This document shows, piece by piece, positions 10,038 through 19,230 of a stretch of 64,000 nucleotides of DNA; positions within the stretch are counted from its first letter, which is position 1, and every line of letters begins with the position of its first letter. The notes below the pieces were generated by a model. It was not told the origin of the DNA. It was given only the letters and a program-made list of their open reading frames with translations, and made no database searches. The stretch comes from Candidatus Nitrospira nitrificans (lineage in GTDB: Bacteria > Nitrospirota > Nitrospiria > Nitrospirales > Nitrospiraceae): positions 1 to 64,000 of the forward strand of contig NZ_CZPZ01000033.1 of assembly GCF_001458775.1 (NCBI RefSeq), in the 5' to 3' direction. The translations under genes were made by a program, and so were the position numbers.

Positions 10038-12686
10038 CTAACCATCTAGTTTCAACCCGGCCAGCTTCATGACCACATCCTTCTCTTCCGATTCCGTCTT
10101 GATCTCCCCGTTCAGATGCCCCTCGAGCAGTTGGTCAAGAATCTGTTTGAACCGTGGTCCCGGTTTGAACCCCATGGCCTTCAGATCCGCACCGGTCAGA
10201 ATCGGCTTCACGTGTTGATAGGTCGTCAGGAAGGCCGAGACCTGCCGCTTGACGGTGTCTCCTTTGCTCTTGGCCATGAGGAGCAACAGGGTTTCATCGG
10301 ACAGTCCGGACAGGAGGCGGTACACGTCCGCCGGTTTGAGTGGTCGTTGCGACGCAAGTCGGCGAATCACTTTGTGACAGCCCACGCGGGCCATTTTGAG
10401 CCTGCCGGCTTCTTGTTCGGAAAAGGGAAACCGTTTGAGCAGATCCTTCACGGCGCGCTCCGGCAACAGCTCGAGGAGTGCCATCATGTAGACCAACCAG
10501 ACATCCATTTTCCGATCCAAGTACAGGAGCCGGTACCAATCGACGGCTGCCTCGAGCGCGACCAACAACTTGTCCAACCGGTCGGACCAACTCAGCTTCG
10601 GATGGATGAATTTCAAGAGATTCAGCTCAGCCAATCGTTTGATGGCCTGCTTCGGTTCCCGCTCGACCAGCAGCAGTTTCAATTCTTCCAGCAGCCGGTG
10701 GCCGGATAATCGTTGGAACAGGTTCATCTTGACGGCGCCGGCGATCAACGCCGCCGTGTCCTTGCCCAAATGAAAGCCGAACCGGGATTCAAATCGGATG
10801 GCCCGAAACACGCGGGTCGGATCTTCAACGAAGCTCAGCCCGTGCAAGACGCGGATCACCTTGTCGTTCAAATCCCGTTGCCCGCCGTAGAAATCGAGCA
10901 CGTCACCAAAGCCCTGGCCGTTCAAACGGACGGCAAGCGCATTGATCGTAAAATCACGCCGATAGAGATCTTTCTTGATCGAACTTTGCTCTATAGTGGG
11001 CAACGCCGTGGGGTACTCGTAATATTCGGTTCTGGCGGTGGCCACATCGAGCCTGAAGCCGTCCAGCATCAACAAGATAGCCGTGCCGAATCGTTCATGC
11101 GCCTTGACCCGCGCATGCAGCGTGTCACCGAGCTTTCGCGCGAAGGCGATGCCGTCGCCTTCGACCACGAGATCCAAATCCAGATTTTCGATGTTCAACA
11201 ACAAGTCACGCACACAGCCGCCGACGACAAAGAGGGCGACCTCGCAGCGGTCAGCCAATCGACCCGCCTCTTCCAGCAATGTCACAAGCCGCTGCGGCAA
11301 GCGGCTCCGTAAGAGCCCCTTCACGTTGCGGCGCGATCCGCTGATTGCAGCTTCGGCTTCGCTCGGGCGGATGGACCGCATTCTGGCGACCTTCAGCACA
11401 TCGTCATGCAAGGTCCGCAGCAAATCCGTCCGCGTGATGACGCCCACGATTTTCGCGTCTTTGATGATCGGCACAAAGCGCTGGTTGCGCTCGATCATGG
11501 CTGTTTCGATTTCATGAAACGGAGTGTCCGGCTGCGCAATATAGGCATCGGTCTGCATGATGTCACGCACCACCATCTTGCCGAGCCGATGAAACAAGGC
11601 TTTCTGAATCGACTCCCGACTGACGAGCCCGGTGTAATGGTCCTTCTCATCCAAGATCGGGAAGACATTCAGCCCATAGGCCGTCATCCGCTGTCCCGCT
11701 TCAGTCACGCTGGTATCGAGCTCGATCGCTTTGACCGGTCGGGTCATGACATCCTGGGCCAGCAGAGTCGGTCGATACTGTGTGGTCAGCAGCCGGACGA
11801 CCTTCTCTTTGACTTCCACGAGTGTCTGCCCTTTGACCGTGGCGGCCGCCGCCACGGCATGGCCGCCGCCTCCGAATTCCCGCGCAATCCAGCCGACATC
11901 GATCTCGGGCCTGCGGCTTCTCCCGATCACTTCCACTCGGTCCGCCATCATCACCGCCACGACGACGGCATCGACCCCCTGTAATTCGGCGAGTCTATGC
12001 ACCACGCCGGCCGCTTCTCCACGGCAGCGATCGACCGTGCTCGTGGCTACCAGTACCTTGCGGCCTTCTAGATAATGCACGTCGCTATGTTCCAATAAAT
12101 CGTTCAACAGCGCGACGGCATCCGGATCGAGAGGGCGGTGCAGGGTCTCCGCCACCAGATTCAGATCCGCTCCGGCTGCGGCGAGAAACGCCCCGGCCTC
12201 AAAATCACGACTGGTCGTGGAGGAGAAGACGAACGACCCGGTTTCTTCGTAGAGGCCCAACGCCATCACGGTCGCCTCGAACGGCGTCACGGGAATATGC
12301 CGCCGTCGGAGTTGCTCGGCGAGAAGCGTCGTCGTCGCCCCGACCGATTCAATCACGGACTGCTTCGAACGGGCGGCGAGGGCTGAGTTTGGATCGGGGT
12401 GGTGATCGAACACGACGACTTCGACCGCCGGATTCTCGATGCACGATTTGAGCGTTCCGATCCGGTCGGGTTCTTGCGTATCGACAATCACCAGTCTGGT
12501 GATCCGCGAGAGATCGATGTCCTTGAGTTTGCTGATCTCGAGATCGTGCACCGCAAGAAAATTACGGACGGCTTCCTGGCCTCCGGCGGGCAAGACCAGC
12601 TTCGCTTCTGGAAAGAGTTTGCGCGCGGCAACCATGGAGGCCAGGCCGTCGAAATCCGCATTGCTATGTGTGGCAATGACCTCCAT
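10038..12686 (-). CDS. CCA/A-adding tRNA nucleotidyltransferase with DHH and CBS domains
   Basis: An 882-residue multidomain protein. Residues 1-300 form a DHH/DHHA1 phosphoesterase unit (NADFDG at 9-14, DHHP at 94-97, GGGGHA at 272-277). Two CBS domains follow at about 311-425. From 485 comes a class II nucleotidyltransferase (GGCVRDLLL at 489-497, catalytic DLDLV at 503-507), with the RRDFTINALA and DPTRVFRAIRFESR motifs further on. Proteins of this layout in deep-branching bacteria are annotated as A-adding or CCA-adding enzymes maturing tRNA 3' ends. The DHH part suggests linked 3'-5' exonuclease or nanoRNase activity, and the CBS pair suggests adenylate sensing; both are inference. The frame is uninterrupted, in contrast to its left-hand neighbours. 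Confidence 0.93.
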   Translation of the reverse strand: MEVIATHSNADFDGLASMVAARKLFPEAKLVLPAGGQEAVRNFLAVHDLEISKLKDIDLSRITRLVIVDTQEPDRIGTLKSCIENPAVEVVVFDHHPDPNSALAARSKQSVIESVGATTTLLAEQLRRRHIPVTPFEATVMALGLYEETGSFVFSSTTSRDFEAGAFLAAAGADLNLVAETLHRPLDPDAVALLNDLLEHSDVHYLEGRKVLVATSTVDRCRGEAAGVVHRLAELQGVDAVVVAVMMADRVEVIGRSRRPEIDVGWIAREFGGGGHAVAAAATVKGQTLVEVKEKVVRLLTTQYRPTLLAQDVMTRPVKAIELDTSVTEAGQRMTAYGLNVFPILDEKDHYTGLVSRESIQKALFHRLGKMVVRDIMQTDAYIAQPDTPFHEIETAMIERNQRFVPIIKDAKIVGVITRTDLLRTLHDDVLKVARMRSIRPSEAEAAISGSRRNVKGLLRSRLPQRLVTLLEEAGRLADRCEVALFVVGGCVRDLLLNIENLDLDLVVEGDGIAFARKLGDTLHARVKAHERFGTAILLMLDGFRLDVATARTEYYEYPTALPTIEQSSIKKDLYRRDFTINALAVRLNGQGFGDVLDFYGGQRDLNDKVIRVLHGLSFVEDPTRVFRAIRFESRFGFHLGKDTAALIAGAVKMNLFQRLSGHRLLEELKLLLVEREPKQAIKRLAELNLLKFIHPKLSWSDRLDKLLVALEAAVDWYRLLYLDRKMDVWLVYMMALLELLPERAVKDLLKRFPFSEQEAGRLKMARVGCHKVIRRLASQRPLKPADVYRLLSGLSDETLLLLMAKSKGDTVKRQVSAFLTTYQHVKPILTGADLKAMGFKPGPRFKQILDQLLEGHLNGEIKTESEEKDVVMKLAGLKLDG

Positions 12687-12724
12687 GCGTCCATTCTAGC
12701 AGGGGCCTTTAGACAGCGACATGA

Positions 12725-13207
12725 TTGCAAGGATAATGGGTAGCGTGAAGAACCGCAAGCTCACACGAGGGAAAGCAGCCGAGTCGTCATACTTCTGCGC
12801 CAGCGGTCGCAAGAGGCGATGGTCGTCCCGAAGCTGCTGGGAGAACGCTGCCGACCAGGCCCCCTCCCCGCGTGGTCTGAATCGAGAGAGGTCGGGTTCG
12901 CCGCTCCATCTTTCGGTTTCCGATTCGAAGTCTGAGAAGACATTCTGTCGTTTCTCTCGGATGCCTCGATCCTTTGCCTTGTGATGAGAATCCCACAGAT
13001 CCATGCATGGAGGGACGACCGGCTCTCGAACCGATTCAGCCCGTTCATCACCGCCATCCAACTCTCCTGCACGACTTTCTCCGCCGTTGCTCGATTGGCG
13101 ACATAGCGTCTAGCCATTCGGATGAGTGTTTCCTGATAGTGGGTGACGACGGTTTCACATGCCTCTTCTTCCCCCTGCCCGCAGTTGTGACACAAGCCGA
13201 TCCTCAT
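12725..13207 (-). pseudogene. ECF-type sigma factor, decayed
   Basis: From 13207 the minus strand encodes a recognisable sigma region 2: VVTHYQETLIRMARRYVANRATAEKVVQESWMAVMNGLNRFE-like sequence, then SLHAWICGIL. After about residue 75 the reading shifts. The adjacent frame carries the expected continuation (FSDFESETERWSGEPDLSRF, ending near 12850). No intact region 4 helix-turn-helix is visible in any frame before 12725. ECF sigma factors need region 4 to bind the -35 box, so this copy should be dead. It keeps the N-terminal zinc-finger-like CHNC segment. A conserved 28-bp motif sits about 240 bp upstream of its start, shared with the propeller units. Confidence 0.7.
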
Positions 13208-13595
13208 CGTTCATCAAATGGGAGACGTTCTTCATCGGCGATGTCCTGCTCGCCGGTACAGCAAAAGGAATTGAGCCTGTATACTTGGTCACGTTTGTAC
13301 TCATACTCTTCCTCCGGTCTACGGTCGCCTTGGACGCTTGCGTTCCAACACAGGTTTTTCGAACAAATCGATCGATTCAGCACTCATCCGTGAAGGCCGA
13401 TGATAGACTCATCGACATATTCGCAAACAATGATCAAAAAACCTTCACGAAATCATGACGTCTTCGTCACAGACTAATTGTTTTCCGGACATATGGCCGT
13501 GCGATCACACCATGGCCCAGTAGAAAACACGGCTTGTCCGTATGAGGTGAGTGAAGAGGATCAGGACGGGAAGACGTGATATGTGACCGAAAACT
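13208..13595. other. gene-free stretch with one regulatory motif
   Basis: About 390 bases between the decayed sigma gene and the histidine kinase. Frames crossing it have no credible product. It contains a copy of the 28-bp motif at 13446-13473; otherwise I see nothing. Confidence 0.6.
13446..13473 (-). promoter_or_regulatory. conserved 28-bp motif, copy 3 (candidate response-regulator site)
   Basis: Matches the motif upstream of the beta-propeller at 21 of 28 positions and the duplicated copy at 22 of 28. Read on the minus strand it contains GTGAC and GTCAT eleven bases apart, the spacing of direct half-sites used by OmpR/PhoB-type regulators. It lies upstream of the decayed ECF sigma gene and close to the two-component genes. 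Confidence 0.5.
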
Positions 13596-15140
13596 CTACA
13601 TGTGGGATGAGTATTCCGTTGTTACTGTAGCAACCGGCAGGACGCTCGGCTGGGCAACTGCGAGGTGAAAGACAAAGGTCGTCCCTTGATTGACGACACT
13701 CTGCACCTCGATGGCGCTCCCGTGCAGCTCTAGAATTCGCTTCGTGATCGCGAGCCCGAGCCCTGCCCCCTTGTCATTACTTCGATGGTTCTTCCCGACT
13801 TGATAGTATCGGTCAAAGACATGCGGCAAATCCTCCGGTGGAATGCCGCAGCCGGTATCCGTGACCCGTGTCATGACGTTCTCACCCATGCGGTTCAGGA
13901 TCACCGTGATCCGCCCCCCTTGCAGCGTGTATCTGAGAGCATTCTCAATCAGATTTTCGAGAACCCGTTCGATCAGTCCGATATCAGCCGAGACAAACGG
14001 GAGATCCTCACCCAGCTTGGCCTGAAGGGTCATCTGTTTGGCTTCAACAGTCAACCGAAACTTTTGAACGACGTCCTGCACCAGTTCACTCAGGGAAAAC
14101 GACTCGATACGAGGCTTCATCTCCTGCGAGTTCAGTTTAGCAAGCTCAAACAATTCCTCAATAAGTTCCCCTAATCGTTTGCTCTGCGCGATGGCAATGC
14201 CCAGATATCGCTGGCGCTCCTGCTGCGAGAACATGCCCTCCTTCAGCACCAAGGTCTCAAGATATCCCTGGAGACTGGTGACAGGGGTACGCAAATCGTG
14301 CGAAACATTGGCAACCAGTTCCCGCCGCAACTGGTCGGTTTCCTTCAACTGGTGAACTTGTTGACGAATGAGACTCGTCATGTGTGAAAAGGTCATCGCC
14401 AACTGATCGATATCGTCCCCCCGTCTGGTTGCGGATGGTTCTGCATCGGCTGGAGACGAGACGTCCGGCTGGGTAACCAGTTCACCGCACCGGAAGGTCT
14501 CCATTACCGACGCCAGCGAGCTGAGTCTTCGCGTCAAGAGTTTCAAACAGAGCAGTCCGGCTAGGAGGGTACCTACCAGGATGGCTCCGACAGTCCACAA
14601 GCTCAGCCGGAGAATATAGCTCTGCTCAAGCATCTGCATGACCGAGTCGAACTCTTCCCCGCCCAGGATAATGTACAGATAGCCTTCGAGGGAGCCGTCC
14701 AAGGTTTCGATGGGAAATACCGAAAACACCTTCCGACGCGTGATATCTCGAGGATCATCTCCCAGAATCGGGAAGTCCTCGGCGCCAGACAGAAAACGTT
14801 CAAGTGGTTCAAGGGAGATACGTTGTCGTTTGACCTTCCCTGGTGGAGCGGAAAAGGTCAGAATTGTGCCCTGCGGATCAAGCAGATACAGTTCAATGCT
14901 GGGATTGATCACCATGAGCTGGTGAAATACTTCCTTCAGCGCCTCCTCATTGACCCGTCCCTCCAGCATCAGCACCTGTTCGGACACCATCCGTTCGGCA
15001 AGCGTTCGATTCAGCTTCTGGCTGACCTCTTGAAAGTACAAGCGCGTGCTATACAGCGTGAGTGCCACCGCCACGGCGCCGATCACACAAAAGAGCCCGA
15101 AGAGCACGGCCGCTAATTTTCCATACAGTGTGTTGAACAT
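13596..15140 (-). CDS. sensor histidine kinase
   Basis: A 514-residue membrane kinase. TM1 is at about 8-30, a periplasmic sensor at 31-175, TM2 at about 178-201, a HAMP region at about 200-262, and HisKA with the phosphoacceptor His281 in VSHDLRTP. The HATPase domain has an N box in ENLIENALRYT, a G1 box in DTGCGIP and a G2 box in GAGLGLAI. The periplasmic part (LYLLDPQGTILTFSAPPGKV) looks like a double-PAS/Cache fold. It begins four bases after the response regulator stop, so the two are co-transcribed and should be cognate. The HAMP insert (DVSSPADAEPSATRRGDD) is longer than usual. The signal is unknown, but the adjacent envelope genes suggest cell-envelope sensing. Confidence 0.95.
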   Translation of the reverse strand: MFNTLYGKLAAVLFGLFCVIGAVAVALTLYSTRLYFQEVSQKLNRTLAERMVSEQVLMLEGRVNEEALKEVFHQLMVINPSIELYLLDPQGTILTFSAPPGKVKRQRISLEPLERFLSGAEDFPILGDDPRDITRRKVFSVFPIETLDGSLEGYLYIILGGEEFDSVMQMLEQSYILRLSLWTVGAILVGTLLAGLLCLKLLTRRLSSLASVMETFRCGELVTQPDVSSPADAEPSATRRGDDIDQLAMTFSHMTSLIRQQVHQLKETDQLRRELVANVSHDLRTPVTSLQGYLETLVLKEGMFSQQERQRYLGIAIAQSKRLGELIEELFELAKLNSQEMKPRIESFSLSELVQDVVQKFRLTVEAKQMTLQAKLGEDLPFVSADIGLIERVLENLIENALRYTLQGGRITVILNRMGENVMTRVTDTGCGIPPEDLPHVFDRYYQVGKNHRSNDKGAGLGLAITKRILELHGSAIEVQSVVNQGTTFVFHLAVAQPSVLPVATVTTEYSSHM

Positions 15141-15144
15141 GACG

Positions 15145-15861
15145 CTACCGATCCGACCATTCTTCCGAAAAGCTATAGCCGACCCCCCACACGGTCAAAA
15201 TATACCGAGGCCGACTGCCGTCATTCTCGATTTTAGCCCGCAGTCGATTGATGTGAGAGTTCACGGTATGTTCATACCCCTCATGTGAGTACCCCCACAC
15301 GTCGTCCAACAGTTTTGCACGGGTATAGACCTGACCCGGATGCTGGGCAAATTGGAGTAAGAGGTCAAACTCTTTGGCCGTCAATTCAATCGATCGGCCG
15401 CGCAGCTGGACCTTTCGCTTATCGACCTCGATCACGAGGTCACCCGCACGAATGGTCAAGGGTTTCGCAATGGGCGCCTGTGCACGAATGGCATCCATGC
15501 GCCGAAACAAGGCTTTGACTCGTGCAAGGAGTTCCAAAATACTGAACGGCTTGGTGAGGTAGTCGTCTGCCCCGACTTCCAAGCCCAGCACCCGATCCAG
15601 TTCCGTCGACTTCGCTGTGACCATCAGAACCAGGCTATACTTCGATGAGGCGCGCAGTTTCCGGCACAACTCCAATCCATCCATTCCGGGCAGCATCAAA
15701 TCGAGAATGATCAGGTCATAAGATTTGGCAAGAGCCTGCTGAAGACCTGCCGGACCATCCTGCGCCACATCCACGTCATACCCCGTATCGCGCAGATGGA
15801 GATGCACGAGCTGGGCGATGTCAGGATCGTCTTCAACGACTAGAATCGTGCGAGGTGCCAT
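15145..15861 (-). CDS. OmpR/PhoB-family response regulator
   Basis: A 238-residue protein counted from the ATG at 15859-15861 (MAPRTILVVEDD). A longer in-frame start exists at 16017 but adds a 52-residue segment unlike any receiver. A GGGGAACAG ribosome site supports the shorter start. The receiver domain has DD at 11-12, phosphoacceptor Asp54 in LDLMLP, and the TKPF lysine. The C-terminal winged helix (LTAKEFDLLLQFAQHPGQVY, then VWGYSHEGYEHTVNSHINRL) binds DNA, normally as dimers on direct repeats spaced 10-11 bp. A motif with that spacing occurs at 17207, 23956 and 13446. Confidence 0.95.
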   Translation of the reverse strand: MAPRTILVVEDDPDIAQLVHLHLRDTGYDVDVAQDGPAGLQQALAKSYDLIILDLMLPGMDGLELCRKLRASSKYSLVLMVTAKSTELDRVLGLEVGADDYLTKPFSILELLARVKALFRRMDAIRAQAPIAKPLTIRAGDLVIEVDKRKVQLRGRSIELTAKEFDLLLQFAQHPGQVYTRAKLLDDVWGYSHEGYEHTVNSHINRLRAKIENDGSRPRYILTVWGVGYSFSEEWSDR

Positions 15862-15963
15862 CTGTTCCCCATCCTGTCCACCGCCAACCACTCGACAATG
15901 TCTGGACCAGCGCCGGTGTGAGCGCTTCAGTGTTCCCGTCGACTCGTCCGTCTCCAGACACTT

Positions 15964-15989
15964 AGAAGCCTCGCCTACGCGAGACTTCT
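15964..15989 (-). terminator. hairpin between beta-propeller and response regulator
   Basis: AGAAG-C-CTCGC-CTAC-GCGAG-A-CTTCT forms two 5-bp stems split by a single A/C mismatch, with a 4-base loop. It lies between the propeller stop and the response-regulator start. No T-run follows on the minus strand, so it may slow or process the transcript rather than end it. Confidence 0.4.
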
Positions 15990-16026
15990 GAGTGGTCCTG
16001 AGCCAAGGATCGGACACGGCGGGCGG

Positions 16027-17130
16027 TTACTGCGCCACAAGGCCATTCGCCCCATTAGGGAGGCCCGAAACACCGGTCCCGGCGGTCAAGCGCCCATTGG
16101 CGCGATTGACCTGAAAGACCTCGATCGAACGGGCCCCTGCATTGAGCACATACAGAAACCGACTGTTCCGATTCAACGCCATATCAATGGGACCAGCACC
16201 GGTGGGGGTTGCCACGGCTTCCTGCAAAGCCAACCGTCCGCTCCGGCCGACTCGATAACTCGAAATATTGTTACTACCGGTATTGCTGGCATAGGCGAAC
16301 TGTTCGTTCTTCGTAATGACGATCCAGCAGGCGGCCGTTTGGGTGGTGGGCACCGACCCACTCCGCACGTTCAAGGTCCCGTCACGAAGAGTATATGAGG
16401 ACACCGCAGAGGCATTCGGCGTGCCGCCAAACGCCTCACTGACTACCAACACCCCTCGCCGAGTAAAGGAAAATCCAAATGGGGTGATGCCGCTGGACGG
16501 CTGTGACACGGGACCAGACGCCACACCATCCTCGTCGACTGCATAGGTGTCGATGATCTGCGTCGCCTTCTCAGTCACGACCAGCGTATCTCCGGATGGA
16601 TTGAACGAGATTTGCGCCGGGGCGGTGTTGGCCCCACTCAGCGGCCGAATCGATCCAGCGATAGGCTGCAACTTATTGAGGTGCGTCAGTTCGAACCCTG
16701 CGATGTTGCCGGCCCCTCCCGCGTTCAACACATAGACGTAATCATTATGAGTGGCAATACTGATGGGGCGAGTACCCCCGGAAGGCACTCGGTCCGTTAG
16801 CCTGAGTTGACGGCCGTGGATTTGAAACACCGAGATATCATTGCTGCCGGGATTCACCACCAAGAGCTCGTCTCCATCATCGCTGAATACCAGAGCCCCT
16901 TGATTGCCAAGGCCGCCTCCTGATCCCTTGCCTCCAGTCGGAAACGATCCTGCCGGTACCAGGGTGTCTCCATGCTGTCTGAAGACCAAGACAGTATTGC
17001 TGTCCGGATCATTCGACATTGTGTACACAACGGGCGACTGCCACTCATCGTTGGCAACGACTGAATCGGTGGCTCCCCACGATAAGGTGACGGCTGCCAC
17101 CAGCGCACCTATGATCAATTCACGTATCAT
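16027..17130 (-). CDS. secreted beta-propeller protein (lactonase/YVTN-like)
   Basis: A 367-residue protein with a Sec signal peptide (about residues 1-27, ending VVAND). It then has about seven repeats of roughly 45 residues with strands such as GALVFSDDGDELLVVNPGSN, YVYVLNAGG and FLYVLNAGARSIEVFQVNR. This is the fold of 6-phosphogluconolactonase-like and YVTN propellers. Lactonase activity is not assured, since I see no conserved active-site set. The start has a strong AAGGAGG site. It is the last gene of the DUF3047-propeller unit and is preceded by the 28-bp motif and a 22-bp palindrome. A short fossil of a second copy survives at 23849-23899. Confidence 0.88.
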   Translation of the reverse strand: MIRELIIGALVAAVTLSWGATDSVVANDEWQSPVVYTMSNDPDSNTVLVFRQHGDTLVPAGSFPTGGKGSGGGLGNQGALVFSDDGDELLVVNPGSNDISVFQIHGRQLRLTDRVPSGGTRPISIATHNDYVYVLNAGGAGNIAGFELTHLNKLQPIAGSIRPLSGANTAPAQISFNPSGDTLVVTEKATQIIDTYAVDEDGVASGPVSQPSSGITPFGFSFTRRGVLVVSEAFGGTPNASAVSSYTLRDGTLNVRSGSVPTTQTAACWIVITKNEQFAYASNTGSNNISSYRVGRSGRLALQEAVATPTGAGPIDMALNRNSRFLYVLNAGARSIEVFQVNRANGRLTAGTGVSGLPNGANGLVAQ

Positions 17131-17206
17131 CCAATCCTCCTTGGTTTATGAGCAAATTGCAAGAACTCGACTCTCCCACGATAGAGCCGCCATCTCACGT
17201 CACTCT

Positions 17207-17234
17207 CGCGAAAGCATCACATTTCTGTCACAGA
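17207..17234 (-). promoter_or_regulatory. conserved 28-bp motif, copy 1 (candidate response-regulator site)
   Basis: CGCGAAAGCATCACATTTCT continuing into GTCACAGA. On the minus strand GTGAC and GTGAT start eleven bases apart. It is about 77 bases upstream of the propeller start codon, where an OmpR-type activator would bind. Confidence 0.5.
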
Positions 17235-17310
17235 GCTGAGGATTGGAGCTTTGGTCTCCGGCCCTTATGAGGAGTACAGAGAAGTGAACCGGCAAGATGA
17301 ATACTTGGGA

Positions 17311-17332
17311 TTCGACGACAGCTGTCGTCGAA
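17311..17332. repeat. 22-bp perfect palindrome
   Basis: Each half is TTCGACGACAG or its complement, with no spacer. It lies 62 bases past the DUF3047 stop and 180 bases before the propeller start, so it could be a transcript-end hairpin or a binding site. The equivalent place in the second copy (near 24060) has lost the symmetry. Confidence 0.65.
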
Positions 17333-17393
17333 CACGAGTTATTCAATAACTTGAGGGCTGGAAATGAGATCGAGGTGTATCGACGAACTCTTC

Positions 17394-18137
17394 TTACCGC
17401 GATTTCATGAACACAATATCGCCGTAATAGGCGGTGGCTCGTTCCTTCGTATTGTCCGTATCGCTCATGATGGCAATGCCGTTGATCATCGGCGGCTCTT
17501 CTCCGAAGGCCTTCTTATAATCCTCGTAGATGTTACGGGACTCCTCGATCCAGGCACCGAGTTTTTGAGGCCCGCTCTCAACCACCACCATTTTGACGAA
17601 ATCCGTATAGGCATTGTCGATCATCGCCCCAACGGGAGTCTTAGTTTCCCACACGTAATTGATGGCTCCGATCGGAATATCTCCAAACAGCGCCTGGCCC
17701 GCCTTGTACTTGAGTTTCTTGCCGAAACTGACCTTGTCCGGGTCATATTCAAAGGTAATGTAAAGCCGGGCCGGATAGTCGTCCCCGTCTTTTCGCGTGG
17801 CATCGCTCTTCTGGAGTAAATTCTGGACCTTCCACCGCCATCGCACGATCGGAAATTCCTTCGGATCGATCCTGATTTCTTTGGTCAAGCCGGATGCCGA
17901 TGCATCGCTCATGGCCTTGACGACCACTTGCGCCTCGTCTTTCACCAGTTCGTAGGTCGTCAGCCTCGGGATCTTCTTGAAGGTCAGCGGCATCCAGCCA
18001 TCGGGCAAACTTGTGCCCGGTTCACTTGCGGAAAACTTCCCCACCTCAAGCACAGCACCGCCCTCTGCCCGTGCGGAGGTGACCGGCAACAGCGCGCACA
18101 AAATGACCAGCATGCGTGCCAACATATTCGGTCTCAT
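17394..18137 (-). CDS. DUF3047 secreted protein, copy a
   Basis: A 247-residue protein from the ATG at 18135-18137, which has a GGAG site nine bases upstream and gives a clean signal peptide (MLARMLVILCALLPVTSARA). A longer frame to 18395 exists but has no sensible N-terminus. The body matches DUF3047: WMPLTFKKIPRLTTYELVKD, then a central WRWKVQNLL, a DYPARLYITFEYD segment and a C-terminal YYGDIVF. The fold is probably a periplasmic beta-sandwich; the function is unknown. It is about 80% identical by eye to the gene at 24156. It follows the methyltransferase gene by 130 bases. Confidence 0.9.
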   Translation of the reverse strand: MRPNMLARMLVILCALLPVTSARAEGGAVLEVGKFSASEPGTSLPDGWMPLTFKKIPRLTTYELVKDEAQVVVKAMSDASASGLTKEIRIDPKEFPIVRWRWKVQNLLQKSDATRKDGDDYPARLYITFEYDPDKVSFGKKLKYKAGQALFGDIPIGAINYVWETKTPVGAMIDNAYTDFVKMVVVESGPQKLGAWIEESRNIYEDYKKAFGEEPPMINGIAIMSDTDNTKERATAYYGDIVFMKSR

Positions 18138-18267
18138 TGTGTGAGTCTCCATACTACCGTATCCTTCACACAAACAGCTGCTCATTCGGGTTCGGCAGCC
18201 AGTCTTCCATGACTCGATCAGTTTCCGAAGGACCGCGGCTATATACACAGTTTGGCCCGACTCAAGC

Positions 18268-19230
18268 TCACACCGCATCGCCGTACCTTCCATCGCATAG
18301 GGCGCCGCGCGCGAAGGTCTTGAATGGCCCCCTGACCCGTTGTTGAAGCACGTCCAACTTCCGCCCCTCATCCAATTCGAGTGCTTGAACCACATTGGCT
18401 GTAATATCCTCTTCCCTAATCAGGCGCAATGAGCTTTCCGCCAGTTCAGTCTGCAGACGTTCCAGGGCGCCTCCTCGTCGTGAGGCAAAGCCTGCGAAGA
18501 GGAGCTCTCCTCCGGGCCGAAGTACACGGTACACCTCCGCCAGAAAGCGCGGGATTGAAAGATAACAGTGGGCGCTCTCGATGTTGATCGCGACATCGAA
18601 ACCCGAAGCCTCGAACACAAGATTCTCCGCGTCTCCTTGTACATACCGCGGCCCTGTGTCTGTTTGATGATGTGCACGTGCTAAGGTTGTGGCACTTTGG
18701 GAGAAATCCAGCGCGATGAACGTCTTTGGCTTGAGGGTCCGTGCGAGGTAGGCCGCGCCGCCTCCGCGTCCGCTCCCAATCTCGATCACATCCAGGTCGG
18801 TTAACCGATCTCTCCGCGATCCTAAGGTAGCCACATACCTGTAGAGTTGCAGTGCAAAGCGTTCCGTGTCATGGAGTCCGAGGTTCTGGGGATGTGCATC
18901 GGATCCCAGTTCCGCATAGCCATAGTTCATGGTCGTCCACTCGCCGAACGGATAGCACCGCGCAAGGTACTCGTACAACAGGCGCGAGCCAATACGCTCA
19001 GCTTGTTCAGCAATAAAGCCATGACCGCGCGCACCAGTTACATAGCGCCAGGGGTGATTAAGCTGGAGGACATGCGTTTCAACCATGCCAAGACTGCTTG
19101 AGAAGCATGGCTCTGGCTGGAAGGCGAGTTGTGAGCCATAGATTTGAACCCGATAGGTTAAACCATTGATCGCATGACACAATCTTTTCAAATCTGGAAA
19201 TGACCTTTCAGTGTTGATACATACATCCAC
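18268..19230 (-). CDS. SAM-dependent methyltransferase
   Basis: A 320-residue class I methyltransferase. Motif I is VIEIGSGRGGGAAYLA (about 147-162), followed by FIALDFSQ (motif II), the FDVAINIESAHCY segment (motif IV region) and VLRPGGELLFAGF (motif V). An upstream segment, TTMNYGYAELG, resembles the MNYGY segment of lipid-type methyltransferases such as the phthiotriol dimycocerosate enzymes, suggesting a hydrophobic or polyketide-like substrate. The start overlaps the end of the KAS III-like gene by 23 bases. An internal start such as MVETHVLQL (residue 49) is possible. It is the last gene of the five-gene operon. Confidence 0.88.
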   Translation of the reverse strand: MDVCINTERSFPDLKRLCHAINGLTYRVQIYGSQLAFQPEPCFSSSLGMVETHVLQLNHPWRYVTGARGHGFIAEQAERIGSRLLYEYLARCYPFGEWTTMNYGYAELGSDAHPQNLGLHDTERFALQLYRYVATLGSRRDRLTDLDVIEIGSGRGGGAAYLARTLKPKTFIALDFSQSATTLARAHHQTDTGPRYVQGDAENLVFEASGFDVAINIESAHCYLSIPRFLAEVYRVLRPGGELLFAGFASRRGGALERLQTELAESSLRLIREEDITANVVQALELDEGRKLDVLQQRVRGPFKTFARGALCDGRYGDAV

